Origin: Lachnospiraceae bacterium
Lineage (GTDB): Bacteria > Bacillota > Clostridia > Lachnospirales > Lachnospiraceae
DNA: 64,000 nt
Assembly (NCBI GenBank): GCA_017518185.1
Contig: JAFWWB010000078.1
Location: 62,001 to 126,000 of the forward strand
Direction of reading: 5' to 3'
Shown: in pieces, positions 9,864-18,298 of the stretch
Layout: every line of letters starts with the position of its first letter
Numbering within the stretch: position 1 is the stretch's first letter
The notes under the pieces: generated by a model
The model's database searches: none
The model's input: the letters and a program-made list of their open reading frames with translations, nothing else
What the model was told of the DNA's origin: nothing
Made by a program: the position numbers and the translations under genes

Positions 9864-10610
9864 TTACTTGGCTTTACCCTGGTTAGCTACAGCCTCCATC
9901 TTTGCCTTGAGGGCTTCCTGGTCCCCAAGATAGTAGCTCTTTATCACGTTGAAATTATCATCGAATTCGTAAACGAGAGGGGTTCCGGTGGGGATGTTGA
10001 CGCCCAGGATCTCGTCTGCGCTCTTGTTGTCAAGATACTTCACAAGGGCACGGAGTGAATTTCCGTGAGCTGCGATGATGACACGCTTGCCGGCCTTCAT
10101 GTCCGCCTTGATATTCTTAAGGTAATAAGGGATGACACGCTCAATGGTGGTCTCAAGGCTCTCGTTTGCAGGCAGGAAATAAGGATCCACATCCCTGAAC
10201 ATCTCAAGCTTCTTTGCGCTTCTCTCGTCGTCGTCGGAAAGCTCGGGGGGCTTAACGTCGAAGGAACGGCGCCAGATCTTCACCTGGTCCTCACCGAACT
10301 TCTCGGCAGCTTCGGACTTGTTCTTGCCCTGAAGGTCGCCGTAGTGACGCTCGTTCAGCTCCCATGCCTTGACAACGGGCAGCCAGTTTCTGTCCATCTC
10401 GTCAAGTATATGATTAAGGGTGTGGATAGCTCTCTTAAGATAAGAGGTGTAGCAGATATCGAAATCATAGCCTTCAGCCTTCAGGAGCTTACCTGCAGCC
10501 TTAGCCTCCTCATGTCCTTTCTCGGACAGGTCAACATCGGTCCAGCCCGTGAAAAGGTTCAGTTTGTTCCACTCACTCTCGCCATGTCTTACAAGTACCA
10601 GCTTTGTCAT
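9864..10610 (-). CDS. gpmA: 2,3-bisphosphoglycerate-dependent phosphoglycerate mutase
   Basis: A 248-residue enzyme with the catalytic [10 protein letters not shown] motif at the N-terminus, [13 protein letters not shown] in the middle and the second catalytic histidine in [15 protein letters not shown]. All are diagnostic of the cofactor-dependent mutase that interconverts 3- and 2-phosphoglycerate in glycolysis. Length is normal. ATGGAGG provides the ribosome site. A terminator at 10675-10700 separates it from the Nudix operon, so it should have its own promoter in the remaining 64 bases, though no convincing -35/-10 pair was found there. Confidence 0.95.
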   Translation of the reverse strand: MTKLVLVRHGESEWNKLNLFTGWTDVDLSEKGHEEAKAAGKLLKAEGYDFDICYTSYLKRAIHTLNHILDEMDRNWLPVVKAWELNERHYGDLQGKNKSEAAEKFGEDQVKIWRRSFDVKPPELSDDDERSAKKLEMFRDVDPYFLPANESLETTIERVIPYYLKNIKADMKAGKRVIIAAHGNSLRALVKYLDNKSADEILGVNIPTGTPLVYEFDDNFNVIKSYYLGDQEALKAKMEAVANQGKAK

Positions 10611-10674
10611 CGTAATACCTCCATATGATATGATGATTTATTTACAGCAGCGCGTTACCCGGCGCTGAAGCATC

Positions 10675-10700
10675 AAAAAACCGCGGGCACAGACCCACGG
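10675..10700 (-). terminator. Rho-independent terminator upstream of gpmA
   Basis: Read on the minus strand, CCGTGGG pairs with CCCGCGG (one G-U pair) around a six-base loop and is followed by six T residues at 10675-10680. It would end transcription coming from the Nudix operon, or act as an attenuator ahead of gpmA. Confidence 0.75.
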
Positions 10701-10769
10701 TCAATATTACCACAAACAGGGCTGTTTAGTCAACGCGGGTTTTGGCGTCATTACCGCCTTCATGTTATG

Positions 10770-10916
10770 GTTACTGTTCAGCGGCTGGCCAGCCGCTGAA
10801 CGTAACACGCTTGCCGCCATGCAGAATCAGCTACGCTGATGGGCGGCAAGCCTGCCGCTCAAAACTATGGCCCGTAGCCACGCAGCGCCGTGCGTGGCTC
10901 GGGGCTGAACAGTAAC
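10770..10916. repeat. Multibranched inverted-repeat element
   Basis: A 13-base terminal inverted repeat (GTTACTGTTCAGC at 10770-10782, its complement at 10904-10916) encloses three internal hairpins. These are a perfect 26-base palindrome at 10776-10801, a stem of CTTGCCGCC with GGCGGCAAG at 10810-10850 (with an inner ATCAGC/GCTGAT stem), and AGCCACGCA with TGCGTGGCT at 10876-10899. The gap between gpmA and the Nudix gene (10611-10919) holds this element and the terminator only. It begins 3 bases after the Nudix stop codon and contains no gene. It may be a small mobile repeat or a structured RNA. Confidence 0.8.
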
Positions 10917-10919
10917 AAG

Positions 10920-11384
10920 TTATGACAATCTGTGCTCCGCAAGCCTTCCTTCTTCATCGTAAACCAGCTTCAGGGAAAAGAACGGGCGGTCTTCTTCAAG
11001 CAGCCTGAAAAAGATGCGGTCCCCCTCCCATATGGGAAGATCGTACACCTTACTTTTATCCACCCACTCGAGTTCTCCTTCATCACAGTCCCTCTCTTCT
11101 CCGGTAAAGCTTCCGGAGGTATACAGATACATATACTCCGTGATCTCACCGTACACGAAGGTGACGATACCCCTGAAACGGTGGTCCAGGAGCGTATATC
11201 CGGTCTCTTCCAGGACTTCACGGTACAGGGCATCCTCCGGGCTCTCACCCGGCTCCAGCTTTCCGCCTATTCCCAGCCACTTATCCTTATTAAGGTCGCC
11301 TTCCTTCTTTGTCCTGTGGAGCATAAGGTACTTTCCGTCACGCTCAAGATAACAGAGGCAGGTGTTCATCATCTTTTTATCCAT
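10920..11384 (-). CDS. Nudix hydrolase (MutT-like)
   Basis: A 154-residue protein with a complete Nudix box at residues 40-62 (GGKLEPGESPED, then REVLEETG), the magnesium-binding catalytic motif of the family. It probably sanitises an oxidised nucleotide such as 8-oxo-dGTP or hydrolyses another nucleoside diphosphate derivative; specificity cannot be read from the sequence. The start at 11384 follows an AAGGAG site. The gene overlaps the preceding kinase-like gene by 16 bases and is the last gene of that operon, followed directly by the inverted-repeat element. Confidence 0.88.
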   Translation of the reverse strand: MDKKMMNTCLCYLERDGKYLMLHRTKKEGDLNKDKWLGIGGKLEPGESPEDALYREVLEETGYTLLDHRFRGIVTFVYGEITEYMYLYTSGSFTGEERDCDEGELEWVDKSKVYDLPIWEGDRIFFRLLEEDRPFFSLKLVYDEEGRLAEHRLS

Positions 11385-12361
11385 CGATCCTCACTCCTTG
11401 CAGAAAATCTAAGCAGCCTTTCCGCCTTCCGCAGGTTCTGTCCGGGATGATCCTGGGAAAAATAGATATTTCCCCGGAGGTGGTCCGTATAATAGCGCAG
11501 CCCCAGTTCAAAACAGATCCGTGAGAGTGCCTGCGGAACAGCATCCCTCTCCTCCTTTGAGAGACTTACGAATCCCGCGGATGTATAGGCATCCATCAAT
11601 ATACTGCAGCGCTCTTCATCAGCGCCGTCTTCATTCATGCACATGGAACGCATGCAGTCCGCGATATCAAGTATGCGCGGCCCGTTCATGAAACTGTCCG
11701 TATCGATGGCCGCGATCACCCGGCCGTCCCGCATGAGAAGGTTTGCTGCCTTAACATCACCGTGGATCAGCTGCCTGCCGGGAAAAGTGAGCGCACACAG
11801 TCTTTCGCCATGTTCCTCGATGATATCTTCAAGCTGCGAAAGCCTCTCCGCCGACGTTTCCTTCACCGCGGCCCTGTATGCGCGGATATGAGCCTCGAGG
11901 TCGTGAAGTCCGGGAAGTATGTCCTCCGCGCCGTCTCCCGCTTCGGAAAGGATATAATGAAGCTTTGCAAGCCCTTCGCCGCAGGAACGGAGTATATCCT
12001 CCCCGCAGCCGGCGGGAACAGTATCACCGACGATAAAATGATAAGCCCGCCATATACCGCCGTTTTTATCTTCCTGAAAGAAGCTGTCGTCCAAAGAGCG
12101 TATCCACTGCGGAAACTCCCAGTCCCCGGTCTTGTCCTTCAGCCTTTCGCAGGCCTCCGCATAGAGCAGATAGTCCTTCTCCATGGCAGCAAGCCGGCTG
12201 CCGAAAAGCTCCCTGTCAAGGCGCTGAAGAATGATGCGGGCTTCTCCGCACTCCGCGATAAAACTCCGGTTCACATGCCCGCCGGATATCTTCTTTATAT
12301 TTTCCGGTTCCCTGCCGGAAAAGCTCCCAAAAGCAGTGCGCGCGTCAGTCAGGCACATCAT
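11369..12361 (-). CDS. APH/choline-kinase-fold phosphotransferase (NahK-like)
   Basis: The C-terminal half holds the catalytic loop LIHGDVKAANLL and a metal-binding AIDTDSFMNGP, the two signatures of the aminoglycoside/choline kinase fold. The N-terminal ISGGHVNRSFIA resembles the nucleotide-binding lobe of N-acetylhexosamine 1-kinase-type proteins. The phosphoacceptor is not known; an amino sugar is plausible. The ATG at 12361 is preferred (330 residues); a TTG nine bases upstream is possible. It overlaps the end of the MATE gene, so expression is probably coupled to it. Confidence 0.78.
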   Translation of the reverse strand: MMCLTDARTAFGSFSGREPENIKKISGGHVNRSFIAECGEARIILQRLDRELFGSRLAAMEKDYLLYAEACERLKDKTGDWEFPQWIRSLDDSFFQEDKNGGIWRAYHFIVGDTVPAGCGEDILRSCGEGLAKLHYILSEAGDGAEDILPGLHDLEAHIRAYRAAVKETSAERLSQLEDIIEEHGERLCALTFPGRQLIHGDVKAANLLMRDGRVIAAIDTDSFMNGPRILDIADCMRSMCMNEDGADEERCSILMDAYTSAGFVSLSKEERDAVPQALSRICFELGLRYYTDHLRGNIYFSQDHPGQNLRKAERLLRFSARSEDRWIKR

Positions 12362-13715
12362 TTCCGTCAACCACAGACTTTCCCAGCCATTTCTTCCTGT
12401 ACCAGTAATACATTACGATGAGCCCGCGTATACATTCATCCGTAGCCGTTCCGATAAAGATACCAGCAACGCCCACTCCCAGCGCCACTCCGACAATATA
12501 ACCCGTCGTGAGCCCCAGGCCCCAGTTACACAGTATACCTGCTATGAGCGGAAAGATATATGCTCCGGCAGCCTTGAGACTGCTCACGAAGGTCATGTTG
12601 AGACAGCGCCCCATTTCAACAAATATATCAACTATCATTATCATCTGAGCGAGAGCGATTATGTTGGTATTATCCGTGAAAATGTGCAGCGTGTACCGGC
12701 AGAAGACCGCGTTCAGACCTGCAAGCGCAATGGTTATGGGCATTGAGGTTCCCAAAGTCCTGAACACTCTTTTATATGCCGCATCCGTCTTCCCTGCTCC
12801 CACCAGATGTCCGGTGATTATCTGTGTGGCCATAGCGGAAGCATTGGAGAAGATCATGGCAAAGGAGATGAGGGTATTACAGTACGCCCTCGCATTGACC
12901 GCATCGTTTCCCATTGCATTGATAAAGGAGAGCAGGGTAGTCTGGTAAAGATTGTAGGTGAGATTTTCACCGGCGGAAGGAAGTCCGATCTTTACCATCT
13001 TGGAAAGCAGCCTGGAGGGAAAAGGCCTCAGATAACGCAGTGAGAACCTTCCCGTTTTTGTTGCATAGAAAAATACGATGAGGGCCGCAACTGCTATGGC
13101 TCTTGCCGCGACCGTGGATATCGCCACCCCGGCCACTCCCATGTTCAGATGCTTTAACGGGCCGTAGAGAAAGAGGTAATTTCCTATGATATTGATGACA
13201 TTGATGCAGAACGTGACCTGCATGCCTATCCTGGTGTATCCGTTGCAGCGCAGTATCTGGAGCATGACGCCCGATACCGCCATCAGGAAACCGCCGCCCC
13301 CGACGATATAGATATATGTCATCGATAAAGGACGCATCTCCGGAGAAACGTGGAGAAAGTCCATTATAAGAGGATTGACCAGACAAAAGACCACGCTGAG
13401 CACAACGCCGAACACCAGGTTCACCACAACCGCAAGGGTGTATATCATGTTCATGCGGTCATGCATTCCGGCTCCGAGATACTGCGCCACTACCACGCTG
13501 GTAGCCGTGGCAATGATATTGCAGAGTATGAGCATCATGAACATGATGGTATTTGCATTTCCCACCGCTCCGACGGCATACTCGTCATAGTGGCTGAGCA
13601 TAACGGTATCGACGTTGTTCAGCATGGTATTCAGCAGGAGTTCCAGGAACATGGGACCTGCCAGTACCAGGAGCGGGGTTTTTTCGTCTATGACGACGGT
13701 TTTGTTCTTTTCCAT
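12345..13715 (-). CDS. MATE-family multidrug/Na+ antiporter
   Basis: A 456-residue protein with about 12 hydrophobic segments in two similar halves. The opening PLLVLAGPMFLELLLNTMLN followed by NNVDTVMLSHY is the typical MATE N-terminus, with VVAQYLGAG in the following loop. MATE transporters export cationic drugs or metabolites using sodium or proton gradients at the cytoplasmic membrane. The gene starts 8 bases after the lipoprotein gene and overlaps the following kinase-like gene. No clear ribosome site is seen, so coupling to the upstream gene is likely. The substrate is unknown. Confidence 0.9.
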   Translation of the reverse strand: MEKNKTVVIDEKTPLLVLAGPMFLELLLNTMLNNVDTVMLSHYDEYAVGAVGNANTIMFMMLILCNIIATATSVVVAQYLGAGMHDRMNMIYTLAVVVNLVFGVVLSVVFCLVNPLIMDFLHVSPEMRPLSMTYIYIVGGGGFLMAVSGVMLQILRCNGYTRIGMQVTFCINVINIIGNYLFLYGPLKHLNMGVAGVAISTVAARAIAVAALIVFFYATKTGRFSLRYLRPFPSRLLSKMVKIGLPSAGENLTYNLYQTTLLSFINAMGNDAVNARAYCNTLISFAMIFSNASAMATQIITGHLVGAGKTDAAYKRVFRTLGTSMPITIALAGLNAVFCRYTLHIFTDNTNIIALAQMIMIVDIFVEMGRCLNMTFVSSLKAAGAYIFPLIAGILCNWGLGLTTGYIVGVALGVGVAGIFIGTATDECIRGLIVMYYWYRKKWLGKSVVDGNDVPD

Positions 13716-13723
13716 AAAATTTT

Positions 13724-15172
13724 TCAGGGCATGGCCGTTGCGATGAATTTATAACGGTACTGCATGTATAAGTCTGCGCTGTCATAGTCCCCGGTATAAG
13801 AAGTCACGAATTCCGCGGTATGTCCGTCGTATCCGTTCTCGTCCTCATCGACTCCGAAACGTTCGGTTGCTACTATCTCTCCGTCCTTTGTATAGACGAC
13901 AAAGAATGCGCCTTCAAGGAAGTGCTCGTAATCCGCGTCGCTCCAGTCCGCAGTCAGTCTGAATACGTTTCCTTCCTTCGTGAGCTCAGCCTCCGGGACA
14001 GGCTCTTCATATTCACAGACATTGGCAGCAAAGGGCAGCATGATAAAACGGGCTCCTGCAGGCAGGCCCACATCCCAGACCAGATCTTTGCCGGGCCCCA
14101 CCACTATCTGCCACACTTTGCCTTCAGGTTCGCTGAGGCTTCTCCAGCTCGCTTCCTCGCGGGTCTCATCGGGATTCCAGAAATACTCCCGCCCCTCCGT
14201 GTTACTTTCATAATCCTCCGGACCGCCAAGGATGATGAACTCATCATTACGGAAGGCCCTCGTCGCATCCGTTATGTTCCTGCATCTTAGCAGCGTCTTT
14301 CCGTCAGCACTTTCCACAAAACTGTATCTGATATATCCGTCAAGGCTCATGTAATCCGTCCCCGTATAATTCTGGGGGACCGCACTTTCATATGCCGAGT
14401 AAACATCATCAGAAAGCGGTTCCGCCGTCTCGCCGGTGTAAGCCCAGGCATAGAGCTCATAACGTGCGTAATCATATTCGGGAAAAATGTACGCAAGTTC
14501 ACCGTTGTCGCCGCCTGAAGAAAAGCTCCTCACCCTGTATGGATTGTCGTCGGAGTCGAAGAACAGCGCGAAATCATGGGTAACGATCCCGTGAGGCTGC
14601 CCCACCTCAAGGTCTATGCGGCGGCCGGCTCCCGTGGCCTCGTTCGCCACTTCCGTATATGTCGAAGGATCTATCTGCTCATAGATACCCTCACCGGCAC
14701 TCTCGCGGAGGTAAGCCGTTATCACCAGTTCGGAAAAATCCTTATTGCTATAGTCACCAAGCTGTGCCTGGAGCAGATCCTTCGAGCCTTTTGTAAGCAC
14801 ACGGGTGCGGCTGTCACCTGCGGATATCACATCGCCGGCCTCGTTCTTCATTTCAAAAGTAAGGTATGCCGAAGCGGGGAAAGAATGCTTATTCTCCACC
14901 TCCAGCCAGAGATCCGTATTGTCTTCACCAAACTTGACAGGCTTCACGTCAAAACTGCCTATGCACTCCACTGAGATCTTGGACAGGAACTCCTCGTTAG
15001 CCTTAACAATTTCCTCCGGTGTGTGTACTTCAACATCATACACCTCACTGCGTGAACCGCCATTTTTGTTCTTCCCGCTACTGCCCGTGTTCTCCATCCC
15101 GTCTCCGTCAAGTGCGCAGCCTGCCAGCAGTACAGCTGTTGCGATCATCAATGCGAACAGTTTTTTCTTCAT
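13724..15172 (-). CDS. Secreted lipoprotein of unknown function
   Basis: The start at 15172 is chosen because AAGGCGG lies just upstream; the longer frame to 15190 would bury that site. The 482-residue product begins with a lipoprotein signal peptide, MKKKLFALMIATAVLLAGC, with the lipobox LLAGC. The mature part starts with a glycine/asparagine-rich linker and then a mixed beta-rich region containing many tyrosines and acidic residues, with no catalytic motif that I recognise. It should be anchored on the outer face of the membrane. It heads the lipoprotein-MATE-kinase-Nudix operon. Confidence 0.75.
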   Translation of the reverse strand: MKKKLFALMIATAVLLAGCALDGDGMENTGSSGKNKNGGSRSEVYDVEVHTPEEIVKANEEFLSKISVECIGSFDVKPVKFGEDNTDLWLEVENKHSFPASAYLTFEMKNEAGDVISAGDSRTRVLTKGSKDLLQAQLGDYSNKDFSELVITAYLRESAGEGIYEQIDPSTYTEVANEATGAGRRIDLEVGQPHGIVTHDFALFFDSDDNPYRVRSFSSGGDNGELAYIFPEYDYARYELYAWAYTGETAEPLSDDVYSAYESAVPQNYTGTDYMSLDGYIRYSFVESADGKTLLRCRNITDATRAFRNDEFIILGGPEDYESNTEGREYFWNPDETREEASWRSLSEPEGKVWQIVVGPGKDLVWDVGLPAGARFIMLPFAANVCEYEEPVPEAELTKEGNVFRLTADWSDADYEHFLEGAFFVVYTKDGEIVATERFGVDEDENGYDGHTAEFVTSYTGDYDSADLYMQYRYKFIATAMP

Positions 15173-15244
15173 TCTTTTTCCGCCTTTCATAACATATTAC
15201 TTTTTATCAGGCAAAAGTTTTTAGCAAGCTTGTTTTACACTATA

Positions 15245-16123
15245 TCATATTTTATGCGGAACTTCATCTGCGTTCCCTGCATTTTTAAAACCATCTGTTT
15301 CCTTTACAATCTTTTTTTCCTGAGACTTCACCCTTCGTTCAAGTTTCTTAATGTCCTCCGCCGGCGGCAGCTCCTCCGGCTTAATTCCCCTTTCTCCCAG
15401 CATCTTGCGTACTGTACGGTTATTTTGCACGTGCTCCTCCGTGATAGGAGTTTCACCCTGTAGATCCTTTTCTTCCACATTATAATTTGTCATTTCCGTT
15501 GCCAGATTCTTTGCAGCTATCGTTAGTGTTGGAAGGAAATCTGACAATGGCCTGTTTTCTTTTACGCCCAACCGCTTCTTCATTTCCTGCGTGGTATTGC
15601 CGCCAAAAAGAGCCGTGTCCCCTTTTGAACGAATCCTGCCAAAACCTTTATCGTCCACTCCACGCTCGTATATATTCTTGGACATGCGCTTTTCAGATTC
15701 CTTCAGCCTGTCCCTGGCGTTTGCCCTCTCAATATATGCTATTCTTTCCTCTATTACTTCCTGTTTTCTCGTTTGTACAGCAAAATAGCTCTGTGCAAAA
15801 GCTATCTCTTCTTTACGTGGATCTCCATTTTGAGCAACCAGATAACAGGCGTACCGGGTAAGCATGTAATCTTTGATATTCCTGTGCGCCCCTTTTCCTG
15901 TCTCTATCATTTTCGTGACCTCACGAAAATGATCAGAAAACATATTTCCTGCTATCTCACAGGACTCAACAGCTCGATCTATTGCGTTAGAGAAATTTTC
16001 CCAACGATCATACCCTAAATGCGACATCAAATCTCTGGCAAACCAGAATTCTATGCCATCATCCGTATGCTGTGCCATATCATCGAATGACGATTTCATT
16101 TTTCCTATCTGATTCTTATCCAT
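15245..16123 (-). CDS. dinD: DinD-type DNA-damage-inducible protein (BRO/antirepressor fold)
   Basis: A 292-residue protein. The N-terminal region (IEFWFARDLMSHLGYDRWEN, then CEIAGNMFSDHF) is a Bro-N-like domain. The central TRYACYLVAQNGDPRKEEIA and the later FGRIRSKGDTALFGG are diagnostic of the DinD family. DinD of E. coli is SOS-inducible and affects RecA filaments; in gut Firmicutes the gene is mostly found on mobile or accessory DNA. It lies 113 bases behind a small HTH gene, and the intervening DNA holds conspicuous palindromes. The region is visibly AT-richer than the neighbouring operons, which suggests acquisition. Confidence 0.87.
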   Translation of the reverse strand: MDKNQIGKMKSSFDDMAQHTDDGIEFWFARDLMSHLGYDRWENFSNAIDRAVESCEIAGNMFSDHFREVTKMIETGKGAHRNIKDYMLTRYACYLVAQNGDPRKEEIAFAQSYFAVQTRKQEVIEERIAYIERANARDRLKESEKRMSKNIYERGVDDKGFGRIRSKGDTALFGGNTTQEMKKRLGVKENRPLSDFLPTLTIAAKNLATEMTNYNVEEKDLQGETPITEEHVQNNRTVRKMLGERGIKPEELPPAEDIKKLERRVKSQEKKIVKETDGFKNAGNADEVPHKI

Positions 16124-16146
16124 TCCTAAATTCTCCCTTCTAACAA

Positions 16147-16189
16147 GTCGAATTTGACCTGTTAAACGTATCGAATTCGATACGTTTAA
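16147..16189. promoter_or_regulatory. Palindromic operator candidates upstream of dinD
   Basis: A perfect 28-base palindrome (16162-16189, centre CGAATTCG) lies about 40 bases upstream of the dinD ATG. A second near-palindrome, GTCGAATTTGAC, occupies 16147-16158. A third CGAATTCG core is at 16223-16230. These do not match the GAAC-N4-GTTC LexA box of Gram-positives. They look like binding sites for a dimeric regulator, possibly the HTH protein encoded just upstream. Confidence 0.6.
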
Positions 16190-16236
16190 GAATCCGCCCT
16201 ATAATGTTCACCGGTTCCCCGCCGAATTCGATCATG

Positions 16237-16437
16237 TTACCCGTTCTTGTTCTTCTTTACCATTTCCTCATACGCCAGCTGAAATGCGATCAACCTGGGT
16301 ATATATTCCGGCGGAGTCCGTCTTCCCGCTTCCCAATCTTCCAAAGTGCGTACCGGGATTCCGGTACGTATTGAAAATTCCTTTCTGTTTTCACCGACGC
16401 TTTCACGAAGCTCTGTTATTCTCTCTGCTATATTCAT
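16237..16437 (-). CDS. Small XRE-like helix-turn-helix protein
   Basis: A 66-residue protein consisting essentially of one HTH domain: RKEFSIRTGIPVRTLEDWEA is the recognition region, followed by GRRTPPEYIPRLI. The start at 16437 is chosen because GGAGGG lies immediately upstream; an earlier ATG at 16455 would place that site inside the gene. The promoter is flanked by an 11-base inverted repeat, which suggests autoregulation. It is probably a repressor for itself and for dinD. Confidence 0.75.
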   Translation of the reverse strand: MNIAERITELRESVGENRKEFSIRTGIPVRTLEDWEAGRRTPPEYIPRLIAFQLAYEEMVKKNKNG

Positions 16438-16447
16438 ATTATTCCCT

Positions 16448-16503
16448 CCACGCATTGCGATAAAGATAATATATCATATTATTGATTTTTTTGCAATGCG
16501 TGG
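16448..16503 (-). promoter_or_regulatory. Sigma-A promoter inside an 11-base inverted repeat (small HTH gene)
   Basis: On the minus strand, TTGCAA (16491-16496) and TATATT (16468-16473) are separated by 17 bases. CCACGCATTGC at 16448-16458 and its exact complement at 16493-16503 bracket this promoter. One arm covers part of the -35 and the other lies just after the expected start site, adjacent to the ribosome binding site. This is the usual layout of an autorepressed operator. Confidence 0.65.
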
Positions 16504-16558
16504 TTAAAACTTTCTTCTGAAATGTTCTTATGCATATAGACCGAATTGTTTAAGAACT

Positions 16559-16597
16559 AAAAAACGGGCCTGAGAGCTTCTCAGACCCGCGCTTTTT
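16559..16597 (-). terminator. Terminator at the end of the WYL/M48 operon
   Basis: An 11-base stem (16565-16575 with 16579-16589, one G-U pair, three-base loop) is followed on the minus strand by six T residues (16559-16564). A five-T run on the plus side (16593-16597) could make it bidirectional. It lies about 30 bases after the stop codon of the last gene. Confidence 0.88.
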
Positions 16598-16628
16598 CTG
16601 TTTACCGGCCATGGGCCGGGATGATCCT

Positions 16629-17207
16629 TTACTTCTTTACTTTCACGGTCACGTTCTTTGTTATACCGCCCTTGAAGCCAAGGGAAAGAGTTACGCTTCC
16701 GCTATTCTTGGTGAGGTTGGAGACGGTGACTGTCGTCTTATCCTCTCCTATGGCAGCCGTCACATTCTTCATGCCCTTGATGCTGATGCTTTCAGGCGCT
16801 ATGAGATGCTGTGCTCCGCTTGCATCCTTGTAGCTGCATACAAGGTTTGCTACAGCGCTGCCATTTGTTCCGAGGCTTATCTTGGCAGCTTTAACCTTCA
16901 CGGCGGTCTTCTTTGCCTTGACGTTCTTCAGAGTTACATCGACTTCTTTCTCAATGCCGCTGATCGTAAGCTTAAAGCTCAGCTCACCGATCTTCAGGTT
17001 CTTGGCGTTAAGGTTCTTGCCGTCGTAGTCCACGATGATGTTTCCGGCATCGTTGATCACTGCATGGTAGTCCTTGCTGCTCACGCTGACATCTATGATC
17101 TCACCGCCAACTTCCTTAAGGGTGGGAACGATTACCATCTTCTGTCCGGTCACCACATCGTACTTGCTCTGGATCTTCAGGCTTGCACTATATTTTGACG
17201 CATCCAT
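16629..17207 (-). CDS. Ig-like-fold protein of unknown function, last gene of accessory operon
   Basis: A 192-residue, lysine-, valine- and threonine-rich protein that is almost entirely predicted beta strand. It resembles two tandem bacterial Ig-like repeats (for example GELSFKLTISGIEKEVDVTL and GSVTLSLGFKGGITKNVTV). It has no signal peptide or sorting signal, which is unusual for a fragment of a surface protein. A GAGG site precedes the ATG. It lies 48 bases behind the glycine-rich membrane protein gene and just before a terminator, so it is the last cistron of a six-gene unit. It could be a genuine small protein or a captured fragment. Confidence 0.6.
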   Translation of the reverse strand: MDASKYSASLKIQSKYDVVTGQKMVIVPTLKEVGGEIIDVSVSSKDYHAVINDAGNIIVDYDGKNLNAKNLKIGELSFKLTISGIEKEVDVTLKNVKAKKTAVKVKAAKISLGTNGSAVANLVCSYKDASGAQHLIAPESISIKGMKNVTAAIGEDKTTVTVSNLTKNSGSVTLSLGFKGGITKNVTVKVKK

Positions 17208-17255
17208 CGCTATTACCTCATTCGCTCACGGCAGATTATCCCCAAACGGTCTCTA

Positions 17256-18284
17256 TCAGTTTTCTTCCTTTTGTGGAATAACTCTGAGTTCTTTCAGACG
17301 ATCCTCAACAGAAACCGCTATTTTCCCAGATTCATCTGTCAACACCCCGTCATCCGTAAGCAAATGGGTATCAAGAACAGTTTTAATTGATACCGCTATG
17401 CTCGCACAAGAAGCAATTACTTTCTTCGATTCAGGCTTATACTGCTTATAATCATCCCCTTCTTCTTTAAAAATATCTTCCATTTTGTAGATCAGAGGGA
17501 GAAAATAAGCGTCCAGTCTGGCTAGCAGATTATAAAATACATATGTCCTTCTTCTGATTGCCTCGCACTGTAAAGCAGCTGTAGACAGCTGTTCCGCAAT
17601 CTGTATTGCTTCTGCTCTATTTGTGTATGCCTTTTCAAGATTCTTCTTTGCAGCCGCCCCAGCCACGAATCCAACAACCATCAGTGCCGGACCAGCCACA
17701 AGGCCACCAAGGACAGCTGTACCTCCGGCCATACCGAGTCCACCAGCTGCAAGTGAACCACCACCAAAAAATGCAAGTGTAGCATTCGTAGCGGCAGCAC
17801 CACTTAATGAAGCAATCGCTGTTCCGGTTGACGCGCAAGCAAAAGCTTGTGCCGCTCCATATGCACCGAACGCCACCAGCGCCCCACCTGCTGTTCCCGC
17901 TACAGCTCCACCTGCTATGGAGCCGGCAAAATTGACCATCGATTGCAACACCTCAAAATCCTGTTGATCAATATGGAATTTTCTCAGCTCATCCAGTCCT
18001 TCCGAATCTTTGAAATCAACGTTTTTGATCTGCGTAAAAGTGTCAAGGAATTCGACTATGCTGCTATTAAGGACATATAGCTTTTCTTCTCCAAGCTGAC
18101 TAAGAGACCGACCGCACGCAAATCTCTGTGCATTAAGCCAATCCGTAGTTTCCTGTACCATTTCATTTGCATCTTTGTTGATCTTAGAAGCGTTGTTGGC
18201 ATCTATCCCTGCCTTTATTGATTTTCCAATGCCCACGCCGCCCGTAGCAGCTGCTACTCCAATAAATAATAAAGGTACTGGCAT
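17256..18284 (-). CDS. Glycine/alanine-rich membrane-inserting protein, unknown function
   Basis: A 342-residue protein. It opens with a hydrophobic segment (LLFIGVAAATGGVGIG), then has a charged helical region. From about 115 to 210 there are several glycine-zipper-like hydrophobic helices (for example FAGSIAGGAVAGTAGGALV and GGLGMAGGTAVLGGLVAGP), and then a long helical C-terminal region. Such helices can pack tightly in membranes and are found in some pore-forming or membrane-remodelling proteins; that function is only an inference here. AAGGAGG precedes the start. It sits 14 bases after the TerB-like gene. Confidence 0.68.
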   Translation of the reverse strand: MPVPLLFIGVAAATGGVGIGKSIKAGIDANNASKINKDANEMVQETTDWLNAQRFACGRSLSQLGEEKLYVLNSSIVEFLDTFTQIKNVDFKDSEGLDELRKFHIDQQDFEVLQSMVNFAGSIAGGAVAGTAGGALVAFGAYGAAQAFACASTGTAIASLSGAAATNATLAFFGGGSLAAGGLGMAGGTAVLGGLVAGPALMVVGFVAGAAAKKNLEKAYTNRAEAIQIAEQLSTAALQCEAIRRRTYVFYNLLARLDAYFLPLIYKMEDIFKEEGDDYKQYKPESKKVIASCASIAVSIKTVLDTHLLTDDGVLTDESGKIAVSVEDRLKELRVIPQKEEN

Positions 18285-18298
18285 ATTCTTATCCTCCT

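Noticed and set aside
16162-16189. The 28-base palindrome as a terminator of the small HTH gene
   Set aside because: It has no loop and no T run on either side, so an operator is more likely.
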